From positions 1 to 8,831 of the forward strand of contig CADBPK010000158.1 in NCBI GenBank assembly GCA_902796465.1: DNA of 8,831 nt, given 5' to 3'. The notes beneath the pieces were generated by a model. That model was given only the letters and a program-made list of their open reading frames with translations. It ran no database searches and was not told where the DNA came from. The first letter of the stretch is position 1; each line of letters starts with the position of its first letter. This DNA is from an uncultured Erysipelotrichaceae bacterium (GTDB lineage Bacteria > Bacillota_I > Bacilli_A > Erysipelotrichales > Erysipelotrichaceae). The translations under genes were made by a program, and so were the position numbers. Shown here one piece after another: positions 1-8,063 of this stretch.

Positions 1-1166
1 CGATTGAGGGATTTGTCCGGATCAACGAGTCAGACATGTATCTCCATCCGGATCTTGACTCCTATGCAGTACTTCCCTGGCGCCCCCAGCAGGCAAGGGT
101 TGCCCGGCTGATCTGCGATGTGTATCTGCCGGACGGTACGCCGTTTGCCGGCGATCCGCGCAGCACCCTGAAAAAAGTGCTCGCGAAGGCGGCGGAGAAA
201 GGCTATTCCTTCAACGTTGGACCGGAATGCGAATTCTTCCTGTTCGAGACCGATGAGAACGGACAGCCCACCACAAAGACAAGTGATGACGCCGGCTACT
301 TTGACCTTGACCCACTGGATCACGGCGGATCAACGCGGCGTGAGATCTGCATGATGCTGGAGCGAATGGGCTATGAAGTTGAGGCGAGCCATCACGAAGT
401 GGCACGCGGCCAGCATGAGATCGATTTCAAATACAGCGAAGCACTGCGTACGGCGGATAATATCATGACCTTCAAACTTGCGGTAAAGACCGTCGCGCAG
501 AAGAACGGTCTGCACGCAACCTTCATGCCAAAGCCGATCTTCGGCATCAATGGCAGCGGAATGCATACAAATATGTCCCTGTTCAAGGATGGGGAAAACA
601 TCTTTGCGGATCCCTCCGATGTACATGGGCTTTCCAAGGAGGCTTATTCCTTCATCGCCGGCATTCTGACGCATATAAAGTCCATGACGGCGATTACCAA
701 CCCGCTGGTCAACAGTTACAAGCGTCTTGTGCCGGGTTATGAAGCACCCTGTTATATCTCCTGGTCAGCATCCAACCGCTCGGCTCTGATCCGCATCCCC
801 GCAGCGCGCGGTCAGGCGACCCGCGTGGAACTGCGCTGTCCGGATCCTTCATGCAACCCGTACCTTGAACTTGCGGTATGCCTTGCGGCAGGTCTTGACG
901 GTATTGAAAAAGGACTTGTTCCACCGGCGGAAGTACTCGACAACATCTTTGAAATGAGTGCAGAGGAGCGCAAGGCACAAGATATAGAAAGCCTCCCGGG
1001 AACCCTGAAAGAAGCAGTGGATCTCATGAAGGAAGATGAAGTGATCTGCGATACGCTCGGAGAACACATCATCACACAGTACTGTGCCGGCAAGTATGCA
1101 GAATGGGATGCATACCGCACCACCGTATCGGAATGGGAAATCAGAGAATATCTCATGATGTACTGA
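1..1166 (+). CDS. glnA: Glutamine synthetase type I (GSI-alpha), 5' end outside window
   Basis: Catalyses ATP-dependent condensation of ammonium with glutamate to glutamine in the cytoplasm, normally as a dodecamer. The frame is open from base 3 with no start: the first visible residues [13 protein letters not shown] match the conserved SSIEGFVRI segment of Bacillus GS, so about 56 residues are missing and the ATG at 36 is internal. The 387 visible residues predict about 443 in total, the family norm. Numbering from the visible Ile: metal/glutamate site GPECEFF (73–79; Cys where B. subtilis has Pro), [13 protein letters not shown] (130–142), NGSGMH (183–188), the Glu-flap region GYEAPCY (245–251) and [13 protein letters not shown] (258–270). 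The Arg in GFVRI corresponds to B. subtilis Arg62, implicated in glutamine feedback inhibition. The region matching the adenylylation site of GSI-beta enzymes reads [10 protein letters not shown], with no Tyr, so adenylylation control is not expected. First visible gene of the GS–GOGAT operon. Confidence 0.97.
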   Translation, partial: IEGFVRINESDMYLHPDLDSYAVLPWRPQQARVARLICDVYLPDGTPFAGDPRSTLKKVLAKAAEKGYSFNVGPECEFFLFETDENGQPTTKTSDDAGYFDLDPLDHGGSTRREICMMLERMGYEVEASHHEVARGQHEIDFKYSEALRTADNIMTFKLAVKTVAQKNGLHATFMPKPIFGINGSGMHTNMSLFKDGENIFADPSDVHGLSKEAYSFIAGILTHIKSMTAITNPLVNSYKRLVPGYEAPCYISWSASNRSALIRIPAARGQATRVELRCPDPSCNPYLELAVCLAAGLDGIEKGLVPPAEVLDNIFEMSAEERKAQDIESLPGTLKEAVDLMKEDEVICDTLGEHIITQYCAGKYAEWDAYRTTVSEWEIREYLMMY

Positions 1167-1167
1167 T

Positions 1168-1695
1168 ATGGCTAAATTTGTTGTAGCGTTCCGCGACCGT
1201 CTGACAGCTGATTCGGTCGCTTCGATGCTGCGGGAATGCGGATATGAAGTGGTTCGTATCTGCACATCCGGCAATGAGATCAAACGGGCTTTCGGGATGA
1301 TTCAGGACGGCATTCTGATCTGCGGACCACGGTTCAAAGACCGCACACTGGATCAGATTACGAAGGACTTGAACGAACACGTGGAGATCCTGTGCATTGC
1401 CAAGCCGGAACCAGGTGCTTCAGCGATCTCTTCACGGATATTCCGGCTGACACCGCCGGTCAAAAAATCCGTGCTTGCCGCATGGGCGGACATGCTTATT
1501 CAGCTTCATTACCAGAAGCTGCCCCACCGCGAGGACACGGATCAAGAGCGGATCAACGAAGCAAAGAAAAAAGTGATGAAGGAACGGAACCTCACGGAGG
1601 CAGAAGCACACCGGCATCTGCAGAAGCTGAGTATGAAACTCGGCATCCCGATGCCGCAGGTAGCGGATATGATCCTTAATCGCGGAACAGAATAA
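1168..1695 (+). CDS. ANTAR-domain RNA-binding regulator (NitR-like) with degenerate receiver domain
   Basis: 175-residue protein. Residues about 129–171 form an ANTAR domain, a three-helix RNA-binding module that prevents transcription termination by binding paired stem-loops: INEAKKKVM, then LTEAEAHRHLQKLSM, then VADMIL carry the conserved AK, Ala-aromatic-like and VA positions. Residues 1–118 look like a receiver fold, but the usual phosphoacceptor Asp after strand 3 is absent (DGILICGP, about 47–54), the acidic pair near strand 1 is reduced (VVAFRD), and the conserved Lys near strand 5 is not evident (RLTPPVKK). This is probably a pseudo-receiver that does not use phosphotransfer. The ATG lies one base after the glnA stop (TGA-T-ATG) with no convincing Shine-Dalgarno, so translation is probably coupled to glnA. 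From memory, a similar gene between glnA and the glt genes of Clostridium saccharobutylicum was called nitR. Role inferred: antiterminator for nitrogen-assimilation transcripts. The domain call is firm; target and signal are unknown. Confidence 0.9.
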   Translation: MAKFVVAFRDRLTADSVASMLRECGYEVVRICTSGNEIKRAFGMIQDGILICGPRFKDRTLDQITKDLNEHVEILCIAKPEPGASAISSRIFRLTPPVKKSVLAAWADMLIQLHYQKLPHREDTDQERINEAKKKVMKERNLTEAEAHRHLQKLSMKLGIPMPQVADMILNRGTE

Positions 1696-1754
1696 TGGAA
1701 CGGAGATCCGGGGCTTGTATGATATGGTCTCGGATTTCCGGCGCTGCACAGAAC

Positions 1755-1760
1755 GGGAGG
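1755..1760 (+). promoter_or_regulatory. Ribosome binding site that fixes the gltB start
   Basis: GGGAGG ends six bases before the ATG at 1767, an almost ideal Shine-Dalgarno. The same frame is open to an upstream ATG at 1695 that overlaps the ANTAR stop (TAATG), but that start has no purine-rich site and would add 24 unconserved residues. The 1767 start leaves a 71-bp spacer after the ANTAR gene. Confidence 0.8.
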
Positions 1761-1766
1761 AAGAAT

Positions 1767-4700
1767 ATGAGAAACCGGAATGAAATCATGGAGCATGATG
1801 CCTGCGGGATCGGCGCTGTCGTCAATATTGACGGACGGAAAACACACAGCGCCGTGGATGATGCCCTGTGCATCGTGGAACATCTCGGCCACCGGGCCGG
1901 CAAGGACGCCAGCGGCGAAGTCGGCGACGGTGTCGGGATACTGCTGCAGATATCACACCGGTTTTTCAGCCGTGTGATGAGGGAAGCCGGCATGGAGACG
2001 CCGGACGAAAAAGATTATGCAGTCGGAATGTTCTTTTTCCTGAAAGACAACGTGAGCCGTATTATTTCCGAACGGATGTTCGAAGTGATCGCGGAGAAGT
2101 ACGGCATGAAAGTGCTCGGCTGGCGCAATGTTCCGGTAAGAAAGGAACTGCTCGGCGCAAAAGCCCTCTCCAGCATGCCGTGTATCCGTCAGGTATTTGT
2201 GAAACGCCCCGAGGATACGGAACCGGGATTATCGTTTGACCGGCTTCTTTATATCGCCCGCAGGGAATTTGAACAGGGCAACGACAGTACCTATATCGTT
2301 TCCCTCTCCTCACGCACGATCGTATACAAAGGCATGTTCCTGGTCGATCAGCTGCGGGCATTCTATACAGACCTGCAGGATGACTCCTATGAGACAGCGA
2401 TTGCAATCGTTCACTCCCGCTTTTCCACGAATACGAATCCAAGCTGGATGCGTGCGCACCCTTACCGCATGATCGCCCATAACGGTGAAATCAATACGAT
2501 CGCAGGAAACCGCGACCGCATGCTGGCACGGGAAGAGACCATGCATACGGACTTCATGGAACCGTATATCGACAGGATCTGTCCAGTCATCAGCGATGCC
2601 GGCTCCGACTCCGCGATGGTGGACAACACATTGGAATTCATGTATATGAGCGGTATCGATCTTCCGCTTGCCTTAATGATCATGATTCCCGAACCGTGGA
2701 AAAACAATAATTCCATCTCGCAGGAAAAGCGGGATTTTTACCATTACTATGCCACCATGATGGAGCCCTGGGACGGCCCTGCAGCCATCATCTTTACCGA
2801 CGGCGAACGGGTCGGCGCGTGTCTTGACCGAAACGGTCTGCGGCCGGCACGCTATTACATCATGGATGATCAGCGTTTGATTCTATCTTCCGAAGTCGGT
2901 GTGCTTCCGTTTGATGAGTCCCGCATCATACGGAAGTCCCGCCTCATGCCCGGAAAGATCCTCCTTGCGGATACTGTTAAGAAACGCATCGTGGAGGACG
3001 AGGAATGCAAGAACAGTTATATTCAGGCGCATCCATACGGTGAGTGGCTGAGCCTTCATCTGCGCCGGCTCTCGGACCTTCCGATCCCTAACCATAAGCT
3101 GCCAAACCACAGCCAGGAAATGCGGGACAAACTGTACAAGGTATTCGGATATTCGTATGAGGATGTGCGTGATGTGCTGTATCACATGGCGGAAAACGGT
3201 ATTGAACCGACAGCCTCGATGGGCCATGACACTCCCCTTACGATGTACTCCGGTCATCATGAGAAATTGTTTGATTATTTTTATCAGCGCTTTGCACAGG
3301 TCACCAATCCCCCGATCGATTCGATCCGCGAGAAGGTGGTCACCGATACCACGATTTACCTCGGATCACAGGGAAATCTGCTGGAGGAAAAGAGTTCCAA
3401 CTGCACCGTTTTGGAAATCACCAACCCGATCCTGACCGGCACAGACATGATGAAGATCAAGGCACTGAATAAACCGCATCTTAAATGTGCGGTCATAAGT
3501 ATGCTGTATTATCCGAATACCTCTTTGAAAAAGGCAGTTGAACAGCTGTGCTTCAGCTGTGACAGAGCCTATACCGCCGGTGCCAATATCCTGGTTTTAA
3601 GCGACCGGGGCGTGGATGAAAACCATCTTCCGGTTCCAAGTCTGCTCGCGGTATCTGCCGTTCACCAGCACATGGTGCGGACCAAGAAATGTACGCAGCT
3701 GTCGCTGATCGTTGAAAGCGGAGATCCTTTCACGGTCCATCACTGCGCCGCACTGCTCGGCTTCGGCGCAAAAGCGATATATCCCTACCTTGCACAGGAA
3801 TGCATCGTTGAAATGATCGACCTCGGTATTCTTGACAAGGATTATCACACCGCGATCGATGACTACAACAAAGCCGTCCGGGATGGTATCACAAAAATTG
3901 CCGCAAAGATGGGAATCTCGACCATCCAGTCTTATCAGTCCGCAAGGATCTTTGAAGCGCTCGGTCTTTCGGATGAAGTGATCGACACTTACTTTGCAGG
4001 AACTGTCTCCGGAGGCGGAAGCGTAAAGCTTTTCGATATCGAACAGGATCTTTTATACCGACATGCCCACGCGTTTGATCCGCTCGGTCTGCAGGTGGAT
4101 ACGACACTCGACAGCCTCGGAAGACATGGCCTGCGCAGCGGCAATGCCGCTGAAGAACATCTGTATTCCCCGGAGGTCATCCTTGCCCTGCAGAAAGCCG
4201 CCCGCAGCGGAGATTATGAAGACTTCCGGTATTACACCGAGCTTCTGGAAGCTAAAAATCCCCATCATCTGCGGGATGCCGTAAAGTTTGCAGACAACTG
4301 CACTCCCATACCGCTGGAGGAAGTTGAGCCGGCAGAAGAAATTGTCAGGCGATTCAATACCGGTGCAATGTCCTACGGCTCATTATCCAAGGAAGCTCAC
4401 GAAACCATGGCGGAAGCGATGAACCGGCTCGGTGCACGGTCCAATACCGGTGAAGGCGGAGAAGACCCGGCCCGTTTCGGAACGATCCGCAACTCCCTGG
4501 TAAAGCAGATTGCCTCCGGACGTTTCGGGGTAACCGCAGAATACATCAGCAGTGCGGGTGAACTGCAGATCAAAATGGCACAGGGCGCAAAGCCGGGTGA
4601 AGGCGGACACCTGCCCGGAAACAAAGTATATCCGTGGGTCGCGAAAACACGGTGTTCCACACCGGGTGTTTCGCTGATCTCTCCGCCTCCCCACCATGAC

Positions 4701-6248
4701 ATTTACTCGATCGAAGATCTCGCACAACTGATCTACGATCTGAAAAACGCGAACCGCTATGCCCGTGTTTCCGTCAAGCTTGTCAGCGAGCACGGAGTCG
4801 GAACGATCGCCTGCGGCGTTGCCAAAGCCGGCGCAGATGTGATCCTGATCTCCGGTCATGACGGCGGCACCGGGGCTGCACCATACAGCTCGATTCATCA
4901 TGCCGGACTTCCGTGGGAGACCGGTGTTGCGGAAGCGCACCGGGAACTGATCGAAAACAACCTGCGGCAGCGGGTCATCCTGCAGACCGACGGAAAACTG
5001 ATGTGCGGACGGGATGTCGTAATTGCGGCGATCCTCGGTGCAGAGGAATTCGGCTTTGCGACAGGGCCGCTGATCTCCATGGGATGTATGATGATGCGCG
5101 TCTGTTCAAAAGACACCTGTCCCTTTGGCATTGCAACACAGAATGAAACCCTGCGTGCCCGCTTCCGGGGAAAGCCGGAACATGTCATGAACTACATGCG
5201 GCTGATGGCGGAAGATGTCCGCCGGATCATGGCATCACTCGGTATCCGGACAATAAATGAACTGATCGGGCGCAGGGATCTGCTTATTGCAGATAACGAT
5301 ACACCGCTTGCAGAGGAACTCATGGAACCCTGCCCCTGCCACTTTGAGGAAGGACACGCATTTGACTTCGAACTGCAGAAGACCGCCGACGTGAAATATC
5401 TGATTCCCTGGTACCATTCCGAAAAGAAAAAGCGCGGCAAACACCGGATCGTAATCGATATGTGTGCATCTGACCGCACGGTCGGCACCCTCCTTGGATC
5501 AGAGCTTGTCCGCAGCGGCAGAGAAACATCAGAAGATGATACCTGGAACGTTGAATGTCACGGCAGCGCAGGTCAGTCTTTCGGCACATTCCTGCCAAAA
5601 GGCATCACGCTCCGCCTGTACGGCGATGCCAATGACTATGTCGGAAAAGGACTGTCCGGCGGAAAGATCATCATCACGCCAAAACCGGAAGCACGTTTTG
5701 CGTGGGACCGGAATACGATCATCGGCAATGTTGCGCTCTATGGTGCGACAAGCGGTAAAGCCTACTTTGCAGGTCTTGCCGGCGAGCGGTTCTGTGTGCG
5801 GAACAGCGGTGCAACAGCGATCTGCGAAGGCTGCGGCGATCATGGTCTGGAGTACATGACCGGCGGAATCGCGGTCATCCTCGGCGAAACCGGAAAGAAC
5901 TTTGCGGCAGGCATGAGCGGAGGCACGGTCTATGTGCTCGATGAGCATCATACGCTTTACCGAAATATCGGACATGAACCTCTTCTGCTGAAAGAAGTCA
6001 GCGAGAAGTATGACATTCATCAATTGAAAATGCTGCTGGAAGACTATGTGAAGGAAACTGGTTCAAGAAAAGCGGCGGAGATACTGAATCATCCTGATGA
6101 CTGGATCCCTCATTTCAAAAAGATCGTTCCCAGCCCTTATCAGGCCATGCTGGAGAGGATCTCGCATTACGAAGAACAGGGCATTCAAAGTGAAGATGCG
6201 CGGATGGAAGCGTTTCTTGACCTCACAAGAAGAAACGGAGGTGCGTGA
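1767..6248 (+). CDS. gltB: Glutamate synthase large subunit (GOGAT alpha)
   Basis: Releases ammonia from glutamine and channels it to 2-oxoglutarate, making glutamate; partner of the GltD subunit encoded next. With the start at 1767 it has 1493 residues, typical for the family (the equivalent Bacillus gene is called gltA). The class II amidotransferase domain starts at Cys13 in EHDACGIG, implying removal of a 12-residue propeptide so that Cys becomes the N-terminal nucleophile. The domain also has HSRFSTNT (216–223) and HNGEINT (238–244). A central domain spans roughly 440–740. The FMN/2-oxoglutarate barrel includes GAMSYGS (from about 866), GAKPGEGGHLPGNK (about 941) and SGHDGGTGAAP (about 1030). 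The 3Fe-4S cysteines are Cys1107, Cys1113 and Cys1118 (C-x5-C-x4-C). The C-terminal GXGXG beta-helix runs from about 1265 to 1390. All key residues are present with no frame disruption. If the upstream ATG at 1695 were used, the propeptide would be 36 residues, also within the family range. Confidence 0.97.
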   Translation: MRNRNEIMEHDACGIGAVVNIDGRKTHSAVDDALCIVEHLGHRAGKDASGEVGDGVGILLQISHRFFSRVMREAGMETPDEKDYAVGMFFFLKDNVSRIISERMFEVIAEKYGMKVLGWRNVPVRKELLGAKALSSMPCIRQVFVKRPEDTEPGLSFDRLLYIARREFEQGNDSTYIVSLSSRTIVYKGMFLVDQLRAFYTDLQDDSYETAIAIVHSRFSTNTNPSWMRAHPYRMIAHNGEINTIAGNRDRMLAREETMHTDFMEPYIDRICPVISDAGSDSAMVDNTLEFMYMSGIDLPLALMIMIPEPWKNNNSISQEKRDFYHYYATMMEPWDGPAAIIFTDGERVGACLDRNGLRPARYYIMDDQRLILSSEVGVLPFDESRIIRKSRLMPGKILLADTVKKRIVEDEECKNSYIQAHPYGEWLSLHLRRLSDLPIPNHKLPNHSQEMRDKLYKVFGYSYEDVRDVLYHMAENGIEPTASMGHDTPLTMYSGHHEKLFDYFYQRFAQVTNPPIDSIREKVVTDTTIYLGSQGNLLEEKSSNCTVLEITNPILTGTDMMKIKALNKPHLKCAVISMLYYPNTSLKKAVEQLCFSCDRAYTAGANILVLSDRGVDENHLPVPSLLAVSAVHQHMVRTKKCTQLSLIVESGDPFTVHHCAALLGFGAKAIYPYLAQECIVEMIDLGILDKDYHTAIDDYNKAVRDGITKIAAKMGISTIQSYQSARIFEALGLSDEVIDTYFAGTVSGGGSVKLFDIEQDLLYRHAHAFDPLGLQVDTTLDSLGRHGLRSGNAAEEHLYSPEVILALQKAARSGDYEDFRYYTELLEAKNPHHLRDAVKFADNCTPIPLEEVEPAEEIVRRFNTGAMSYGSLSKEAHETMAEAMNRLGARSNTGEGGEDPARFGTIRNSLVKQIASGRFGVTAEYISSAGELQIKMAQGAKPGEGGHLPGNKVYPWVAKTRCSTPGVSLISPPPHHDIYSIEDLAQLIYDLKNANRYARVSVKLVSEHGVGTIACGVAKAGADVILISGHDGGTGAAPYSSIHHAGLPWETGVAEAHRELIENNLRQRVILQTDGKLMCGRDVVIAAILGAEEFGFATGPLISMGCMMMRVCSKDTCPFGIATQNETLRARFRGKPEHVMNYMRLMAEDVRRIMASLGIRTINELIGRRDLLIADNDTPLAEELMEPCPCHFEEGHAFDFELQKTADVKYLIPWYHSEKKKRGKHRIVIDMCASDRTVGTLLGSELVRSGRETSEDDTWNVECHGSAGQSFGTFLPKGITLRLYGDANDYVGKGLSGGKIIITPKPEARFAWDRNTIIGNVALYGATSGKAYFAGLAGERFCVRNSGATAICEGCGDHGLEYMTGGIAVILGETGKNFAAGMSGGTVYVLDEHHTLYRNIGHEPLLLKEVSEKYDIHQLKMLLEDYVKETGSRKAAEILNHPDDWIPHFKKIVPSPYQAMLERISHYEEQGIQSEDARMEAFLDLTRRNGGA

Positions 6249-7699
6249 TGGGAAAGACAGATGGATTTATGCTGTATGAACGCCGGGAAGACGGCTTGCG
6301 TGATCCGAAAGTACGTATCCGTGATTACAATGAGATCCACGCAGACCAGTCCGCGGAGGTGCGCTGCATTCAGGCTGCACGCTGTATGAACTGCGGTGTA
6401 CCCTACTGCCAGTCCGGCATCAGACTTCACGGAATGGTGACGGGATGTCCGCTTCACAACCTGATTCCCGAATGGAATGATGCGGTTTACCGTGGACATT
6501 ACGAACACGCCCTGCATCGCCTGCTCAAGACAAATCCGTTCCCGGAGTTTACCGGCAGGGTATGTCCCGCATTATGTGAGAAAGCATGCCTTAACGGACT
6601 TGACGGAAGTCCGGTCACGATTCGTGACAATGAAGGATTTCTGATCGAATACGGTTTTGAGCATAATCTGATGAAACCGGTGATTCCTGCATTACGCTCC
6701 GCAAAACGTGCAGCGGTCGTAGGCAGCGGTCCTGCCGGTCTTGCGGCGGCGCACCGTCTCAATCAACGGGGTCATAATGTGACCGTGTATGAACGCGACG
6801 ATGAGATCGGCGGACTTCTGATGTACGGAATTCCGAACATGAAACTTGATAAATCTGTGATCCGCAGACGGCGTGCGAAGATGGAAGCGGAAGGAATCCG
6901 CTTTCTGACCGGCGTATCAGTCGGAACAGATATCTCACTCAAAGAACTTCAGGAACAGTATGATGCGGTGATACTTGCATGCGGCGCAAAAAAGGCACGT
7001 ATCCCCGATGTGGAGGGAATCACGGAAACAGCAGGAGTGATAAGTGCGGTGGAGTTTCTGAAGGAAACGACAAAGGCACTCCCTGCGCTGCCTGCTGTGA
7101 ACGCAAAGCGAAAGAAGGTTATGGTGCTTGGCGGCGGCGATACGGGAAACGACTGTGTCGGCACCTGTATCCGCCAGGGATGCACGTCAATCGTTCAGCT
7201 TGAGATGATGCCCAAGCCGCCGGAAGAACGGCTTCCGGATAATCCCTGGCCGGAGTGGCCTAAGACACTGAAGACCGACTACGGGCAGCAGGAAGCGATC
7301 CATGTCTTTCACAGGGATCCACGCATGTTCTGCCGTACGATCACCTCTTTGATCAAAGAGAAAGGCATTCTGAAAGCAGTTGAGACGGCGGAAGTGTCCC
7401 TCGCAGAAGGAAGATTGATTATCAGTGAAGAGAGGGAACAGATTCCATGTGATCTGCTGATCATTGCGGCCGGCTTCACCGGCTGTGAGACGGAGCTTCC
7501 TGCTTCAATAGGAATTTCCCTCACGAAGCGCAATACCGTTGCGACAGAAAACGGACAGTATATGACCTCCTGTGAAGGAATATTCACTGCGGGGGATATG
7601 CACCGGGGACAGAGTCTTGTGGTATGGGCAATTTCGGAAGGTCTTGCCTGCGCAAAAGAAGTTGATGCCTGGATGATGGGGTATACAAATCTGATTTGA
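6248..7699 (+). CDS. gltD: Glutamate synthase small subunit (NADPH, FAD, Fe-S)
   Basis: Takes electrons from NADPH and passes them through FAD and [4Fe-4S] clusters to GltB. The protein has 483 residues, normal for GltD. The N-terminal iron-sulfur region contains CMNCGVPYC (46–54), GCPLHNLIP (66–74) and CPALCEKAC (106–114). The FAD dinucleotide-binding motif is VGSGPAG (158–164), followed by GGLLMYGIPNMKL (188–200); the NADPH motif is GGGDTGNDC (295–303). The end, GIFTAGDMHRGQSLVVWA, is the conserved second FAD contact. The ATG at 6248 shares its A with the gltB stop (TGATG), with GGAGGT at 6237–6242 five bases upstream. A GTG at 6245 is also in frame but sits too close to that ribosome binding site. 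Overlap implies coupled synthesis of the two subunits in near-equal amounts. Related small subunits occur in other oxidoreductases, but adjacency to gltB makes this assignment secure. Confidence 0.97.
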   Translation: MGKTDGFMLYERREDGLRDPKVRIRDYNEIHADQSAEVRCIQAARCMNCGVPYCQSGIRLHGMVTGCPLHNLIPEWNDAVYRGHYEHALHRLLKTNPFPEFTGRVCPALCEKACLNGLDGSPVTIRDNEGFLIEYGFEHNLMKPVIPALRSAKRAAVVGSGPAGLAAAHRLNQRGHNVTVYERDDEIGGLLMYGIPNMKLDKSVIRRRRAKMEAEGIRFLTGVSVGTDISLKELQEQYDAVILACGAKKARIPDVEGITETAGVISAVEFLKETTKALPALPAVNAKRKKVMVLGGGDTGNDCVGTCIRQGCTSIVQLEMMPKPPEERLPDNPWPEWPKTLKTDYGQQEAIHVFHRDPRMFCRTITSLIKEKGILKAVETAEVSLAEGRLIISEEREQIPCDLLIIAAGFTGCETELPASIGISLTKRNTVATENGQYMTSCEGIFTAGDMHRGQSLVVWAISEGLACAKEVDAWMMGYTNLI

Positions 7700-7872
7700 A
7701 GAAGGAATGAGAAAAATCTGTATTTCTTTTTCTCCTTACGTATTGGAAATTATATGGAATGCTTTCATCAGGCATTGATTACCCTTCTGATTCTCAAAAG
7801 CAGTACTGCATTTAGTTCTGCACTCCCTAAAACATACTCATAGCATTAATACTTTAATTCTTCATAAAGCAC
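7700..7872. other. AT-rich non-coding convergent spacer
   Basis: Nothing in this stretch looks coding on either strand. It contains an imperfect purine/pyrimidine hairpin (7702–7714 with 7726–7737) lacking a following T-run, and a 10-bp perfect palindrome GCAGTACTGC at 7800–7809. No strong plus-strand terminator for the glt operon is seen here; that role may fall to the hairpin at 7879–7897, which is followed on the plus strand by ATTTTAC. Confidence 0.5.
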
Positions 7873-7897
7873 AAAAAAGACCGGCTCATTACCGGTC
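7873..7897 (-). terminator. Intrinsic terminator of tRNA-Lys, possibly bidirectional
   Basis: On the minus strand GACCGG, loop TAATGAG, CCGGTC form a perfect 6-bp GC-rich stem (7879–7897), directly followed by six T residues (7878–7873). It lies 8 bases past the tRNA 3' end. On the plus strand the same hairpin is preceded by an A-run and followed by ATTTTAC, so it may also stop gltBD transcription arriving from the left, though less efficiently. Confidence 0.85.
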
Positions 7898-7905
7898 ATT
7901 TTACA

Positions 7906-7981
7906 TGGTGGATCCCGAGGGGCTCGAACCCTCGACCCACTGATTAAGAGTCAGTTGCTCTGCCAACTGAGCTAGGGATCC
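7906..7981 (-). tRNA. tRNA-Lys (anticodon CTT)
   Basis: The reverse strand folds as a complete 76-nt cloverleaf: acceptor GGATCCC/GGGATCC, D arm GCTC-AGTTGGCA-GAGC, anticodon stem ACTGA/TCAGT around loop CTCTTAA (anticodon CTT, reading AAG), a 5-nt variable loop, T arm GAGGG-TTCGAGC-CCCTC, discriminator A and encoded CCA. All stems are fully paired. It is transcribed convergently with gltD and followed by its own terminator. Confidence 0.97.
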
Positions 7982-7999
7982 GCATCAATGTGCTATATA

Positions 8000-8027
8000 A
8001 TAGTACACCGATTCTGAAAAAATGCAA
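8000..8027 (-). promoter_or_regulatory. Candidate promoter of the tRNA-Lys gene
   Basis: Reading the minus strand, a -35-like TTGCAT (8027–8022) and a -10-like TACTAT (8005–8000) are separated by 16 bp, placing transcription start about ten bases before the tRNA 5' end. An overlapping TATTAT (8002–7997) is an alternative -10 with a less favourable 19-bp spacer. Both hexamers are imperfect. Confidence 0.5.
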
Positions 8028-8040
8028 TAGTTTTTAAACG

Positions 8041-8063
8041 AAAATATCATCCGTAAAACGGAT
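8041..8063 (-). terminator. Weak terminator candidate at the merR 3' end
   Basis: On the minus strand ATCCG-TTTTA-CGGAT (8063–8049) forms a 5-bp hairpin that overlaps the last codons and the stop of the MerR-family gene, followed by GATATTTT. The short stem and broken T-run make it weak, so some transcription could continue into the tRNA-Lys gene, which starts 65 bp further on in the same direction. Confidence 0.3.

Noticed and set aside
30..1283. Several long minus-strand open frames opposite glnA and the ANTAR gene
   Set aside because: They lie antisense to strongly conserved coding sequence, lack ribosome binding sites and resemble no family; they are by-products of codon usage.
1695..1766. 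Upstream ATG at 1695 as the gltB start
   Set aside because: No Shine-Dalgarno and 24 unconserved extra residues, whereas the ATG at 1767 has an excellent GGGAGG site six bases upstream.
4383..4940. 185-codon minus-strand frame inside gltB
   Set aside because: It is fully antisense to the conserved FMN domain of gltB, with no recognisable domain or start signal.
7702..7737. Purine/pyrimidine hairpin just after gltD as operon terminator
   Set aside because: The stem has a bulge and weak pairs and is not followed by a T-run, so it does not meet the form of an intrinsic terminator.
7906..7981. tRNA-Lys as an integration site for a mobile element
   Set aside because: No integrase, duplicated 3' tRNA fragment or foreign-looking cargo is visible on either side; the neighbours are ordinary chromosomal genes.
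7996..8001. Plus-strand TATAAT as a promoter
   Set aside because: No suitable -35 lies upstream (that stretch is inside the tRNA) and no plus-strand gene follows until 8517; it is more likely the mirror of the minus-strand tRNA promoter.
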